Of a stretch of DNA of 64,000 nucleotides, positions 11,241 through 22,729 are shown piece after piece (position 1 is the first letter of the stretch; each line of letters opens with the position of its first letter). The position numbers and the translations under genes are program-made. The notes under the pieces were generated by a model. The model was given only the letters and a program-made list of their open reading frames with translations. It was not told the origin of the DNA and made no database searches. Source of the DNA: Megascapheus bottae (Eukaryota > Chordata > Mammalia > Rodentia > Geomyidae); assembly GCA_024803745.1 (NCBI GenBank), contig JANJXV010000010.1, forward strand, positions 32,607,025-32,671,024. The letters are read 5' to 3'.

Positions 11241-13921
11241 TTTGGGCATCAGATCCTAGAGTCTGGCCTCTACCCTCCAACAAGTATATTTGTATATCTA
11301 ATCTCACTTGATTCTCTTAATAATTCTTTAAGTATTTCAAACCTTATTTTAGAGAGAAAAATAGAAACTTAATGAGATTCAATGTTGCCACAGGTCACAA
11401 AGCTTTATCCTACTGGAAAATGACGATATTTGGCAACAGTGGTCACATCCGTATTGGATTCCTCTGATTATCTGTAGCCTGTCAGTAGGGTCAATTAACA
11501 TACTACCCTCAGTCCAGTGGGCCAGCAGGATGTTCTAAAGGGCTTTATCATGGTTTGGTCATTCAATTTCCTTCAACTTACGGCTTTCTTTTGCTGTGTA
11601 GGTTCAGTTTAAATACGACTGGGCTGTTGGGGTGTTTCTCCCAATTTAGCAGCTGCAGGCTCCTGAAAGACTTTAATTTGAAAACATGGTTCTTTATTTC
11701 TTTAAACAAGCAAGAAATGGTACGTACCACATTCACTCAGTTACTAAATTCAGAGAGCAGCATGTGATCAACATCCCAAAATACTCTGTAATACATGCCA
11801 AAAGCATCTTGGGTTGAGAGCTAGATTTATAGAAAATGTAAGATATTTATGAACATTATTTGTAGGAAAGAAATAGGGCCCTCAGCAGGTTATAAAATGT
11901 TATCAAGCATTCCTGATTCTAATCACATGTTATTTACAAGGACTGACTCCATCAACATCAAGTCAAAGAAGCTTTGGTTCTAAAAGGAATTCAATGCAAT
12001 TATCTCTAAGATTTTCTTTTAAAAGTTTTTTTTCTGATATTGAACAAGAAAGCAAGCTGCCCTTTCTGCCAAAGTGTAGCTATCCAAGACTACCACTGAG
12101 CTAATTGGACATCTTCTCTGGAAAACTGCTATGTTAAGGGGCATAACAAGTCAAGATGGAAAAGAAAACCACATTAGGGCTGGTACAGAAAAGAACGTTC
12201 TGTTAGGACCTATGTTTTTTCCTGACCAGATACTCCTCTGAGGGGTTGATGATCAGCTTTGGGATGAGATAGTGGACAAAGATTCTGCTCAACCCAATAA
12301 AGAAGAAAAATATTTTTGACATGTTTGCAATGGGGATTGGAATAAGCACCTAGGACAGAGCAATAACTTCACATTACAATGAAGAGTCGGTGTTTTCTTC
12401 ACCATGGCAGTAGAAGATACCCTAATACCTGGATATTATCTCAAGCAATCAACTACTTTGTACTGCCCAATGATTTATTATTACATGTAGACAGATTCTA
12501 TAAAACAAAAGACATTTGGGAAATAAATACATAGACAGCCCAAATAATGTCTCATGTTACAAAGAATCAGCTGGATACAGCTATCAGGCTTTTCTGCCTT
12601 AATAGTAAATTAAAGATTTCAGAAAAATTATCATATGCATGAAAAATCCAACTTTGTAGATGTTTGAATGTTTCAGGAAAGTGGGTAAGGTAAGTTTCTT
12701 TCTTTTCACATTACAGTGACTAGGAGAATAGTTCTACAAGGAAGTCTCTAGGGTTTTCCTAGGAAAATGGGGTTGTGACTGGTGAGAAATACCAATGGTA
12801 ACTAAAACCAAAATTGTTTCATTTTAGAATTTTTATTGTACAATAAAATGGAGCTCATTATGACATTGCCTTCTCCTGTAGTATTGGCAATCTATAGAAG
12901 GTAGTTCCTGGTTCACACTTACCTTCTTGCTTAGGTCATCATGCACAAGATGCCTCCTATCCTTTTGTGCTGTCAGCTTCACAATTTAGTTTTCCTTTTC
13001 TTACTTGTTGACTCATGATTTCCAGAGAGTGAATGGCAGGTAGGGGAGGGTCATCTATGCATCAACAATTCTTTATTAGGAAACTGGTATATATATCTTC
13101 CAGACAAGACTCTATCACATGTGCCATCTTAAAGAGCAGAAAAACTGAGGAATGGGCTTGTTATTGTTGGTTTGGTCAAGCCTGATTAATCTCCAGAGGA
13201 ATGGCAAATTTTGCCCACAACTACAACTGGAGTGGGCTGTTCAGAAAGAAGACCATCTTCAGTTTGCTTCAAAGAAAGAACAATAGAGGATAAAAAAGAC
13301 CAAGACTAAATTGCAACTGATGAGAACCAATCGGTAACCCAGGCTGTACAATGTGGCGTAAGTTTTTAAGTCTAAGAAAAAGTGATGGACTGGGAAGATA
13401 AAGGAAATGAACCATTTTCCTCCAATTAGAATCTTGACTTCCATTTTTCTTCTACCATGAAATCTTGCTGTTAATGGAATATTTTGTTGTTAAAATTCTA
13501 GCCATCACTCTTGGGGAAATCTGGAATTAATGAGCTCAAGTGGATATTAATATTTTATTGTTGAAATAGAAGGGCAAATGAAAACTAATAAAAGTTGATG
13601 ACAATTACCATACTTACTAGCATAATTTTCCTACCTAAATAGCCTGCAGTTAAAATGAGAAGAGAGGAAACTGTGAGATTACCAACTATGTTAAGGACAG
13701 ATCTTAGCAATATCACCACCTGGTGCTAAATTCCCCCAAATTTCCTCTGGCCTATTTCTGTGTATAGAGGCAAGAGTGGGTTCATTCAGAGAAGAGGCTG
13801 AAGAATCCTGCTGAGAACAGATGATGCATTGTGGTAGCTGTTCATGCTTCAATTTACTCAAGCAAACGTTATTTCATTAAACCCAATCCATCCTTCTCTG
13901 GAGAGTCTGAAATTTGGTACT
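11241..13921. other. Unassigned intergenic sequence
   Basis: I see no gene and no repeat I can name in this 2.7-kb stretch. Open frames here are short and show no family motif. Confidence 0.4.
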
Positions 13922-14583
13922 CTTTTTTTTTTTTTTCATCCTGATACTAGGACTTGAACTCAGGGCCTTGAACTCTTTTTTTTTTTTTTAGTTTTTCTGT
14001 CAAGGCTATGGCTTTACTACTTGAGCCTCAGCTCTTCTGGCTTTTGGGGTGGTTACTTAGAAATGGGAATCATGTGGACTTTTCTGCTTCAGCTGGCTTT
14101 GAATCACAATCCTCAGGTCTCACTTTTTTCTTTTTTTCTCTTATTTTCATATATATTATAATTAATAGAAGGGTTACATTATATTCACCAGACAGAAGGT
14201 ACATTACTTCACAAATATTGATACCCTTTCTCATGTCTTGGTCCCCATTTCCCTTCCCTGACCCCCACCCCTCATCTTGTTTTTCCCCCCTTCCCTATCC
14301 TATTTCAAATAACCAAATATGCATATATTCAACATATCAGATAACCAAGGGACAGCAAAAGAGATGGGAGATAACATAGTACATTAAGGACAACAATCAC
14401 TCATTATATGACTTTTGTTTCTATATCCTCGAGGTCCTTTCATTTAGCATCATACTATATGGACTTACGTACCTAGGTTTTGTTCTGTTGTAACTCTCTG
14501 CTAGGAGAGCCCAAGGTTTCTACTGATTATGACTCACTTTCTTGATTAGCTAGTACTACAGCTATAAGCCACCAAGCCAGAAC
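13922..14583 (-). mobile_element. Dimeric 7SL/ID-like SINE split by an L1 3' end
   Basis: The first part (13922-14125) has the T-rich tail, the ID-like half and most of the 7SL-like half on the minus strand. The remainder (14544-14583, GATTAGCTAGTACTACAGC) continues the same SINE after the L1 insert. An extra T-run near 13978 interrupts the ID-like half. This SINE is older than the L1 inside it. Confidence 0.75.
14130..14530 (-). mobile_element. LINE-1 type B 3' end, 5'-truncated
   Basis: It carries the type B 3' UTR on the minus strand, with the plus-strand landmarks AATAGAAGGGTTACATTATA, TGATACCCTTTCTCATG and CCCAAGGTTTCTACTGATTA. The likely TSD is GTCTCACTTTTTT (14117-14129) against GACTCACTTTCTT (14531-14543), 11 of 13 matching. 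It inserted into a dimeric SINE. Confidence 0.88.
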
Positions 14584-15337
14584 TCTTACCAATTTTCAAA
14601 TTCAGTAACTATCAAATTGTCTGAAGTAGGATATGGCAAAGATAGGAGAAGACAATTATGATAATCAGGAAAATACCTGTTTCCCATTTTCTCATGTGTT
14701 AGGGAAAAGCCAGAGTATTTAACAGAATAAGATACTGGGAATCTGTATCATCAGCGAAAGCAACTCAGCAGCTGCTTTGCTTTATTAAAACAAACAAACA
14801 GACAAAGTACATTCTAATAATTTCCATGTCAGGTGTTCTTCTAAAGTCACTTAAAAGGAAAATGAATATAGTGTTCTGATGTGGCTAGCAAAACAAAATG
14901 ACAAAAACAAAACAAGATGGCAAAGTCACTTTGTGTGAGATTAAAAAAAAAAATTGAACTCATTTTGCAAATAGGTTTTCTACCTGATTTAAATCAATCA
15001 GTTTATTCTTCCAAAGTCTGGGTTGTTGTTTCTCATCCCCAAATACAGTCATTCCCCGTGCATTGTCCATGTGATTAGAGGGTAGAACAGAAGGGAAAGA
15101 ATGCAAAACTGCAAGAGCAACTTAGGGCCACATTCTGTCCTTAGGTCTGCCCACATTTAGCTTCGTATGTGAATGCATATTTCTCCATATCTACCTGCTA
15201 CACTTTGATTGAATGTTGCTTCTACAAGATGCTGCAAAACATTTCTGGGGTGAGTAACCCAGGGAATGTTTGAGGGATCCAATTCTGACTCCTTGGATCA
15301 GGGAAATATTTCTTTTCTTTCACTATGCTTTTTAAAA
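14584..15337. other. Unassigned intergenic sequence
   Basis: No gene or named repeat is recognised, apart from short A-rich (CAAA)n runs near 14787-14803. Confidence 0.4.
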
Positions 15338-15466
15338 TAATTTTTATTTTATTATTATTATTTTTGTCAGTCGTGAAGTTTGAACTCTGGGCCTGAGCAC
15401 TGTCCCTGAGCTCTTCAGCTCAAGTCTATTGCTCTACCACTTGAGCCTAGCGCCACTTCAGGGAAG
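15338..15466 (-). mobile_element. Partial dimeric SINE (ID-like half)
   Basis: It opens with a T-rich tail, then AGTTTGAACTCTGGGCCTGA, GAGCTCTTCAGCTCAAG and TACCACTTGAGCCTAGCGCC. This is the ID-like half of the dimeric SINE on the minus strand; the 7SL-like half is missing. Confidence 0.8.
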
Positions 15467-16345
15467 TGTTTCTATTACATGGCACTTGAGAGTTGAGTTC
15501 ACATAGACAAGGAGGAGGAGTCAAGAAGAGGCACCAAGTCTGTAGCATAGAGGGGAATGCAGTCTTGAGGAGTGCTGGAAATAAATGCTTTCATTCTCAT
15601 GATAGATTAATCAGCATTTACACAACAGTTCTCCATCTGGTTATTCAAGCAATTTCCTACAAAGCATGAGCTGGGCCACATGGGCTGGATCCACCAACAA
15701 AATGAGGATTTGGAATTCCATTCAGTAATTGGCAATGAAGTAAGCTAGATAGGCACAGGGCTTAAAAAGAAAAAGAGACAAACTTTATGGTGGCTAGCAA
15801 CTGATACAACTGAAGAGCTCTTGTGGTAGAGGGGGACCATAGGTGTCTCCTCAACTGTGAAAGAAACAAGACCATCCAAAAGGGGCTGCGACCAACATGG
15901 CTGACTGAGACAGTCACTAACTGCCCTTTGCTTTGTTGTAATGACTTCTTCCTACCATTAGCCTTGCAGAGTGGTCTGTCCCCACGATGCATCTGATGCT
16001 ATGGCACAAATAAGGACAGCAGAGGAGAGAATTCTATTCTGGAGCTGTGTGGACCTACTCAGGAAAGACCTGAGGACTGATGCTGCTGAGGACTCTAGAA
16101 TAAATTATTGATAGTCTTGAACATTTAGCAAAGGAGACAGTAAATCACTCATTAGATTTTTCAAGGACTTAGGATCAATGCGTTTCGAGAAGCAAACATT
16201 CTTTTCTCTCTGCTTTACAAAACTGCTTCATAAAACTTTGTCTCCTGAACAAATATATGCTACTTTCCTTTTCTGCTATTTTTGTTGACTGGAATACACT
16301 TTCTTTCCTTTCTTAAAATTATTTAATGTTATTAAATAACAAAGA
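15467..16345. other. Unassigned intergenic sequence
   Basis: No gene or repeat family recognised. Confidence 0.4.
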
Positions 16346-16485
16346 AAGATTTTTTTTAATCAGTCAGTTGTGGGGCTTGAACTTAGGGCCTGAATGCTGT
16401 CCCTGAGCATCTTTTGCTCAAGGCTAGTGCCCTATATCATTTTGAGCCACAGCACCACTTCCCCTTTCTTGGCCGTTGGAAGTGT
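16346..16485 (-). mobile_element. Partial SINE (ID-like half)
   Basis: T-run, then GTTGTGGGGCTTGAACTTAG, CAAGGCTAGTGCC and GAGCCACAGCACCACTTCC. This is a diverged ID-like half on the minus strand. Confidence 0.75.
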
Positions 16486-18114
16486 ACTCTTCAAGATGTA
16501 AGTCGGTGTTTTAGTGAATGCTTCTCAAATATCCATTGATATTACATGCAACTTTTCACTGTCTTCATTAAAGCAGAATTGGCATCTTTTTTCATTCTTG
16601 TGATAGTTCAATTAGCATTGACATTATCAGTTCTCCATCTGTTTATCAAAGACATTGCTTTCCTCTAGTATATTTGTGAACTTACACACACCAAGGATTC
16701 ATTACCTGATGACCTCATTACCTTGTAGGTTCTCCTAATTTGATAAAAGTAGCTGTTGAGATACTCCTACTTGCTCATTCTCTGATCTTGGCAGGGTCTG
16801 TACCATGTCGGCAAGCAGATGCAACACTGGAAAGGGAACCATGGTTCACACTAGAGAGACAGATCTGTTTCCTCAACAGGGCTGTGAAACTTGCAATTGG
16901 CCACAATCGGCAATAACTTTATCTGATTGGTATTTTTTCAAAAGTCTGTCCTATGCAAGACTAGTCTTTGCTTCTGATTAAAACAAAACATTATTTACAT
17001 TTCTCTCATCAAAACTTGGCACACTAATAATTAATTTAAGAATCATTTGTTGAGTCCTAATTTGATTTAGGCACAAAATTTGGGGAGAAATAAAGCCTCT
17101 TCTCTGCTTCTGAGGAACCCTATATGACCTTATAGGAAGGCAGAGATTCAAAAGGAATATGTCCATAGAATTTCTCAAAGTTGGCAAGTGAATGCAAGAT
17201 CTCATGACAATGCCCTGGGACAGTTCAGAACCAGCTTTATAGAGTAAGGGATATGTTCCAGGAGTTGTCATATCTGAGCTGAGCCTTAACACATGAGCAG
17301 ATAGTACTCTGAATGGGAATTAGCTTTACGAAAGTGGAAGGTAAAGTATGACGGTGGAGAAAGCGTATTGCAGGAAGAAGGTAAGCCATGAACCAGGTCA
17401 TAGATAGAAACATCATGTCATGTGCAGAAAAATAGGAGTTCTTTGTTTCTGGGGTACAAAATTTAAGGAAGGGTGTCAAGAGATGAGGCCAGATTGTAAA
17501 TCTCAGGTCAGGGCTTGGAGACTCTTTCAAAGTCTTGTAAATTCAACCCAGGCAGCATTGGTGTCTTAAATTCCACCTTACCAACACAGTAATAACTATC
17601 ACTGTGTTTCTTTATTTGAGCTAACATCTTAAGTTTTTATTCATCTGTTTCCCATAAATGGGCAAAACTGAAGCTAGCTTCCGTTTCATTGTTGCATTTC
17701 TAGGTATTTGGAATTTTTATTGTTAAACATAGCTATTACTAAGCATCTAATCATATAAAAATACAATGAACTAAATTAAACATTAAAATCTCAGAACTAA
17801 TCACTTTCTAGTTGTTTTGTTACATTTACTATATTTTACTGTGAAGTATTTATGATCTTAAGGTGATTTGTATGTTTTTTCCTATGTGGTAGACATAATC
17901 TACCCTGGCATGCTACTACTATATTTCTCTTCTTTGTTCTTTATTTATTATGTTAAATTGGTAGCTTGAAACTGGTCATGGTGTGAATATTTACGCCACA
18001 AAAGTAAATAAATGCTTTAAGTCAGAGTCTGATTTATCAGACTACGCTTAGGAAAATAATGGTGTAAATACAAACAATGCAGATAAATATAAAAGGGTGC
18101 TGGGTTACATAAAG
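16486..18114. other. Unassigned, with a possible ancient repeat
   Basis: No gene is recognised. About 17020-17540 has a layout like that at 10540-11090 (GGAAGGCAGAGATTCAAAAGG, then AGAGATGAGGCCAGATTGTA), which suggests another copy of the same unnamed old repeat family. The similarity is weak. Confidence 0.35.
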
Positions 18115-18130
18115 TTGAGAAAATATTCTT

Positions 18131-18733
18131 TTCTCCATGTATTTTTATTGTAAGTAATAGAAGGATTACATTATATTCACCAGATAGAAGGTGCATTACT
18201 TCACAAACATTGATACCCTTTCTCATGTCATGGTCCCCATACCCTCCCCCTCCCCTGGCTCATCTTGATTTTCCCCCTTCCCTATCGAGTTTCAAATAAC
18301 TAATTAAGCATATATAAAATATATCAGATAACCAGGTGAAATATTGTAACAATATGAGATAACCAAGGGACAGCAAAAGAGATGAGGGATATAACATAGT
18401 ACATTAAGGACAACAATCACTCATTATATGGCTTTTGTTTGTATATCCTGGAGGTCCTTACATTTAGCGTCATACTATATGGCCTTATGTATCTAGATTT
18501 TGTTCTATTGTAAATCTCTGCTAGGAGAACCCAAGGTTTCTACTGATTATGACAAATGAGGGAAACCGTTGAGCCCATGTTTCTTTGAGTCTGGCTTACT
18601 TCACTTAATACGATTTTTTTCTAAGTCTTTCCATTTCCTTACAAATGGGGTGAAGTCGTTCTGACAGCAGCATAGAATTCCATTGTGTACAAATACCACA
18701 TCTTGTTGATCCACTCATCAACTGAGGGACATC
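18131..18733 (-). mobile_element. LINE-1 type B 3' end with perfect TSD
   Basis: A 5'-truncated type B L1 on the minus strand, about 600 bp, covering the 3' UTR and the last codons of ORF2. A perfect 16-bp TSD, TTGAGAAAATATTCTT, flanks it at 18115-18130 and 18734-18749. The intact TSD points to a fairly recent insertion. Confidence 0.95.
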
Positions 18734-18749
18734 TTGAGAAAATATTCTT

Positions 18750-19555
18750 ATAGTATTTGGAACCCATTTTCTAATTCAAAGAAATCAGTCAAGTCACTGA
18801 ATGAGTATAGTTTCAAACTGTCTCTGTTGTTTCGCTTTGGTTTTTCATGTTAAAGTAAATAAAAATATCAACCAAAATTCATATGAGAGAACCAAGCTCA
18901 TTTGTCATTTGCAACTAAAGATTGAAAATAAATACAAAAGTTCAACAAAATTTAACTAAAGCATTCAGTGGACATTAAGGTCTCTATGATTCTTAGAACA
19001 AAGAGCTTTGCAAATTTTATCATTACAAATCAGAAGCTGTCTTTGGTGTCAGTAACATCTATTGAAAGCTTTTATGTATACATACATTTAAAATTTTCTG
19101 CCCCAAACATTGATTGCTCTGTACTAAAATATTATAGCTCAAGATTTTTCCTAATTTTATTCAGTCTTCTGCTGATTACTGAGACTTTTCTTTGGTCTGT
19201 TTGTGCTTTTTTAACAAATTAGCATGGAAATGTATTTACTTACTGATAAGGGTAAGGCCCCTGGCGATCTAAGTGTTTGGTAAGTCTCCATTTCTGAGAT
19301 GGTACCTTGAAATTTTCATCATCTGAAGGAAAAGGTTTTGTTTTTCTCACACTTCCAAAAGACTGGCAAGGAGTAAACCCATTCCTAAAAGCCTTTTTTT
19401 TTTTCTTTCCTTTTTTTAGTGTGGCCATATCCAATTCATGTGTGGCATTTGGCCCTACTTCGCATCACTGTAGCTTTAATGACTACATTCTAAAGTAGTG
19501 ATTATGCTATGTCTTAATATAAATATTAGGCTATGCATTCAGATAACAGTGTCAC
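18750..19555. other. Unassigned intergenic sequence
   Basis: No gene or repeat family recognised. A T-rich run lies at 19393-19418. Confidence 0.4.
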
Positions 19556-19742
19556 TATTCTCTCTGTGTCTCTGTCTCTCTCTGTCTCTCTCTGTCTCTC
19601 TCTGTCTCTCTCTGTCTCTCTCTGTCTCTCTGTCTCTCTGTCTCTCTGTCTCTCTGTCTCTCTGTCTCTCTCTGTCTCTCTCTGTCTCTCTCTCTGCCTC
19701 TCTCTGTCTCTGTGTCTCTCTCTCTGTCTCTCTCTCTCTGTT
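19556..19742. repeat. (TCTCTG)n pyrimidine microsatellite
   Basis: About 185 bp of TCTC and TCTCTG units. Long open frames exist across it on both strands (Leu/Ser-rich and Arg/Glu-rich), but they are products of the repeat and not genes. Confidence 0.97.
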
Positions 19743-19839
19743 TTCCCTTGGTAACATACAGAACTTCCCATTATAGGTAGGTACTGTCTCTTAATTTGCC
19801 TTTTAGTTTCAGTTACTCATAATCACACTGACAGCTCTT

Positions 19840-19905
19840 TAGGAAAACATGGCTCTGGCGTCCTGGCTGGCTTTGAACTGTGATCCTCAGATCTACTTCT
19901 TCATT
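19840..19905 (-). mobile_element. Fragment of dimeric SINE (7SL-like half)
   Basis: CTGGCTGGCTTTGAACTGTG and ATCCTCAGATCTAC match the 7SL-like half of the dimeric SINE on the minus strand. The rest of the element is missing. Confidence 0.5.
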
Positions 19906-19974
19906 AGGTCTCAGATTTGTTTCCTCAAAGAAATGATTTCTGAGGAAAAAATCCTATTAAAGAAGTAACCCAGG

Positions 19975-20985
19975 GGTCCACCGCTGCCACCTCCTCCAGT
20001 CGCTGTGGTGCTGCCTGTGTGCTCGTTCGGTGCTGACCGGGGATCTCTTTCGTTAAGCGACATCTGAGGAGACCCCGGCGACGAAAAGCCCAAGGAAGGA
20101 GTCAAGAGGGAGAACAACGATCATATTCATTTGAAGGTGGCGGGCAGGATGGTTCTGTGGTGCAATGTAAGATGAAGAGGCATACACCACGTAGTCAACT
20201 AATGAAAGCCTATTGTGAACGACAGGGTTTGTCCATGAGGCAGATCAGATTCCGATTCGATGGGCAGCCAATCCATGAAACAGACACACCTGCACAGGTG
20301 GAAATGGAGGATGAAGATACAATTGACGTGTTCCAGCAGCAGACAGGAGGTGTCTACTAAAAAAGGGAACCTGCTACTTTGCTCCAGAACTTTGTTCTTA
20401 TAGACCAAGAATGCATTCTTCATTAGAAAACTGCAATTTGGTTCCACCACACCCTGACTACTGCAGTATAGTTTTCTCTATTCTTTCATTTTCCCCTTCC
20501 CCATTCCTTCATTGTACATAAAGTAACTGGTGTATATGCACAAGCATATTGCTTTTCTTTTTTTCCTTTTTTCTTTTTTAACTAAATGGCCAATGGTATA
20601 TTTTGATTGACATCAAATGGAGATGGGATGGGGAAAAATACTGGTTCTGTGAAAATGTCCCCCTTCTCCATTAGTGGCATGCTCATTCAGCTTTTATTTT
20701 TATATTTCAGGAAGTTATTTTGCTCTCACTGTTTTAACAAAAAAAAGAAAAAAAACAACAAAAGTCCTTGCATACCTTGTTTGATTGGAGAAGTTTAATG
20801 CTTTCATTTATCATTGTAACACCAAGGACAATTTTATAATTTTTTTGTACGTAGCTGTTACATGTAGGGCAAATCTGTCTTTAAGTAGGGGTAAATTACT
20901 CTTAAAAAAAAAGAATCCTAGATAGTTTTCCCTTCAAGTCAAGCGTCTTGTTGTTTAAACAAACTTCTTGTTTAAAAATAAAAAA
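19975..20985 (+). pseudogene. SUMO2: SUMO2 processed pseudogene
   Basis: SUMO2 is the 95-residue small ubiquitin-like modifier that is joined to lysines of target proteins. This copy has 5' UTR, coding and 3' UTR sequence with no introns and ends in an A-rich tail (20974-20990), which marks it as a retrocopy. The coding remnant runs from 20077 to the stop at 20358-20360. The start codon is gone (CCC where ATG is expected), and one G is missing from the GGGG run near 20142, which breaks the frame. After the break, the last two-thirds of the protein stay open, with six substitutions, through the C-terminal QQQTGGVY. The TSD is AGAAGTAACCCAGG (19961-19974) against AGAAATAATCCAGG (20986-20999), 12 of 14. 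The short C-terminus (GGVY) fits SUMO2 and not SUMO3. Confidence 0.95.
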
Positions 20986-20996
20986 AGAAATAATCC

Positions 20997-21191
20997 AGGG
21001 CAGGGAGTTTGGCCTAGTGGTAGAGTGCTTGCCTAGCATGCATGAAGACCCGGGTTCAATTCCTTGGTACCACATACTTAGAAAAAGCCAAAAGTGGTGC
21101 TGAGGCTCAAGTGATAGAGTTCTAGCCTTGAGAAAAATCCATGGACAGTCCTCAGGCCCTGAGCTCAAGCCAAGGACTGGCAAAAAAAAAA
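20997..21191 (+). mobile_element. ID-like SINE at the SUMO2 3' edge
   Basis: A full-length ID-like SINE: head GGGAGTTTGGCCTAGTGG, B box GGGTTCAATTCC, second half CTCAAGTGATAGAGTTCTAG and a poly(A) tail. Its right flank AGTAATCCTGG resembles the left flank AATAATCCAGG, so its TSD overlaps the right TSD of the SUMO2 copy. It is the youngest layer of the nest. Confidence 0.9.
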
Positions 21192-21671
21192 GTAATCCTG
21201 GCCCAAAGGAACATAGCTATGCTCAATGGTTTCCCTTATTTGTAATAATTAGTACACACCCAGGACTCTCCTAGTAGAGGATTACAATAGTGCAAAACCT
21301 AGATACATAAGGCCATATAGGATGAGACTAAATGAAAGGGTCTCTAGAATATGGAAACAAGAGCTTTATCTTGTGTGATTACTGTTTTTAATGTACTATC
21401 TTATTTCTCTTTTTTTTTGCCCTTATGGTTAATCTCATGTTGTTACTATATCTGACTTTGTTACCTAGTATATTGTACATACATTTGTTTGTTTATTGGA
21501 AATAAGAAAGAGAAGTGGGGAACCAAGATGATTGGGAGGGGGTGGGGGAGAAAAGTGGGGACAGAAACATGAGAAGGTGTATCAGTGTGTGAGAAATAAT
21601 GCACTTACTACCTGATCAATATAACTATAACCTCTATACATTATCCCAACAATAAAAAAATGATTTCTGAG

Positions 21672-22199
21672 TAGTAGTGATCCCAGCTTGTCTCACAGCA
21701 GTCTGCCCTCTGATTACAACAGTGATGACATTATCATGAAATTGCATGGCTCCTAAACTGTGTTTTGTGTTACACTGAACTGACAGAGACGATATCCTTT
21801 CCCTCTACGATTTTATCGCCAGCCTCTGATGTGCTACCTGGTAAAAGTAAGAACTTGACATTTGTTCATTGAATGAGACAATGCATAAATAAATTGATAG
21901 ATTCTCTCACATATTATGTTCTGATTTTTTCTCGTTAGCATTTTGTTATTTTGAATGTGGGTAGAAATTCTTCTTTCCTTTCAGCAAGATCACCTTATAT
22001 TTGATGCACAGAGCTATAAAATCTGTACAATAGGGTCTATAACACATTTTCATTCGTTGTTGGATTTTTAAGAAACACAGCTTTTGGAAATGTGAAGAGG
22101 TTTCCATAAAAAGACGGAATCTATTTTCCAGGTGTTAGAGATGAAGACTTAATAGAGCTTGAGCTTAGTTCTTTATTATGTTCGTAGTTTGAATCTTCA
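21672..22199. other. Unassigned intergenic sequence
   Basis: No gene or repeat family recognised. Confidence 0.4.
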
Positions 22200-22345
22200 A
22201 TGTCCCCAAATGGCCCATGTGTGAAAGGCTTCGTCTCCTCTCTGTGGTGCTGTGGGGAGATAGTAGAGCTTTTAGGAGGCTGGGGCCTAGTGGAGGGAAG
22301 GCAAATCACTGAGACTGTACCCTTAAAGGGGATTTTGAGATTCTG
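22200..22345 (+). other. Possible ancient repeat fragment
   Basis: The stretch GGCCCATGTGTGAAAGGCTT, then GAGCTTTTAGGAGGCTGGGG, CCTAGTGGAGGGAAGG and CCTTAAAGGGGATTTTG follows a motif order common in old mammalian dispersed repeats. I cannot give the family name with confidence. Confidence 0.4.
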
Positions 22346-22369
22346 GCTCATTTCTTTCTCTGTTACTGT

Positions 22370-22725
22370 GATGCGTAATTTCCTGTGTCAACTTGGCTAC
22401 AAGGCCCAGGTGATTGGTCAAAGAGAAATCTAGTACTTCTATGAGGATATTTGTTAGATGACATTAACATATAAATCAGGTAATTTTGAGTAGATTATTT
22501 CCATACGGTGTGTGCTGTATATATATATGCATACATATGTGGATAAATGTGTATATGTACATATATATATGTGTGTGTGTATACAACCTCTTCAGTTACT
22601 TAAAGGCTTTAAGGGAAAAGGTCAAGGTCATCTATGGGAGAACAAATTCTGCCTCTGAATTGCCTTCTGATGGATACCATCAGAAACTTCTCTCCCAGGT
22701 TTCCAACCAGCTGGATGGCTGTTGT
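22370..22725 (+). mobile_element. Possible ERVL-type LTR fragment (MLT2-like)
   Basis: The order TTCCTGTGTCAACTTGGCTA, GGCCCAGGTGATTGGTCAAA, GATATTTGTTAGATGACATT, AACATATAAATCAGG, AAGGCTTTAAGGG and ATTCTGCCTCTGAATTGCC resembles mammalian ERVL-class LTRs of the MLT2 kind. An AT/GT microsatellite (about 22515-22580) lies inside it. No viral genes are attached. The family name is from memory and should be treated as tentative. Confidence 0.45.
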
Positions 22726-22729
22726 GAGC

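Larger units (their letters stand above)
19945..21657 (+). mobile_element. LINE-1 type B 3' end, split by nested insertions
   Basis: The L1 starts at 19945 (GAAAAAATCCTATTAA, matching the C-terminal ORF2 region of the copies at 45120 and 51895). It is interrupted at about 19975-21190 and resumes at about 21198 (GGCCCAAAGGAACATAG) down to AATAAAAAAA. The TSD is AAATGATTTCTGAG at 19931-19944 and 21658-21671 (14 of 14). The net L1 length without the inserts is near 500 bp. Both the SUMO2 retrocopy and the SINE landed inside it, so it is the oldest layer. Confidence 0.9.

Noticed and set aside
19498..19776. Several overlapping 72-92 codon open frames on both strands (Leu/Ser/Val-rich and Arg/Glu-rich)
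   Set aside because: They are translations of a TCTCTG microsatellite and lack any independent coding sign.
19931..21671. SUMO2/L1 template-switch fusion
   Set aside because: L1 sequence lies on the left of SUMO2 as well (19945-19974), and SUMO2 has its own TSD, so nesting explains it better.
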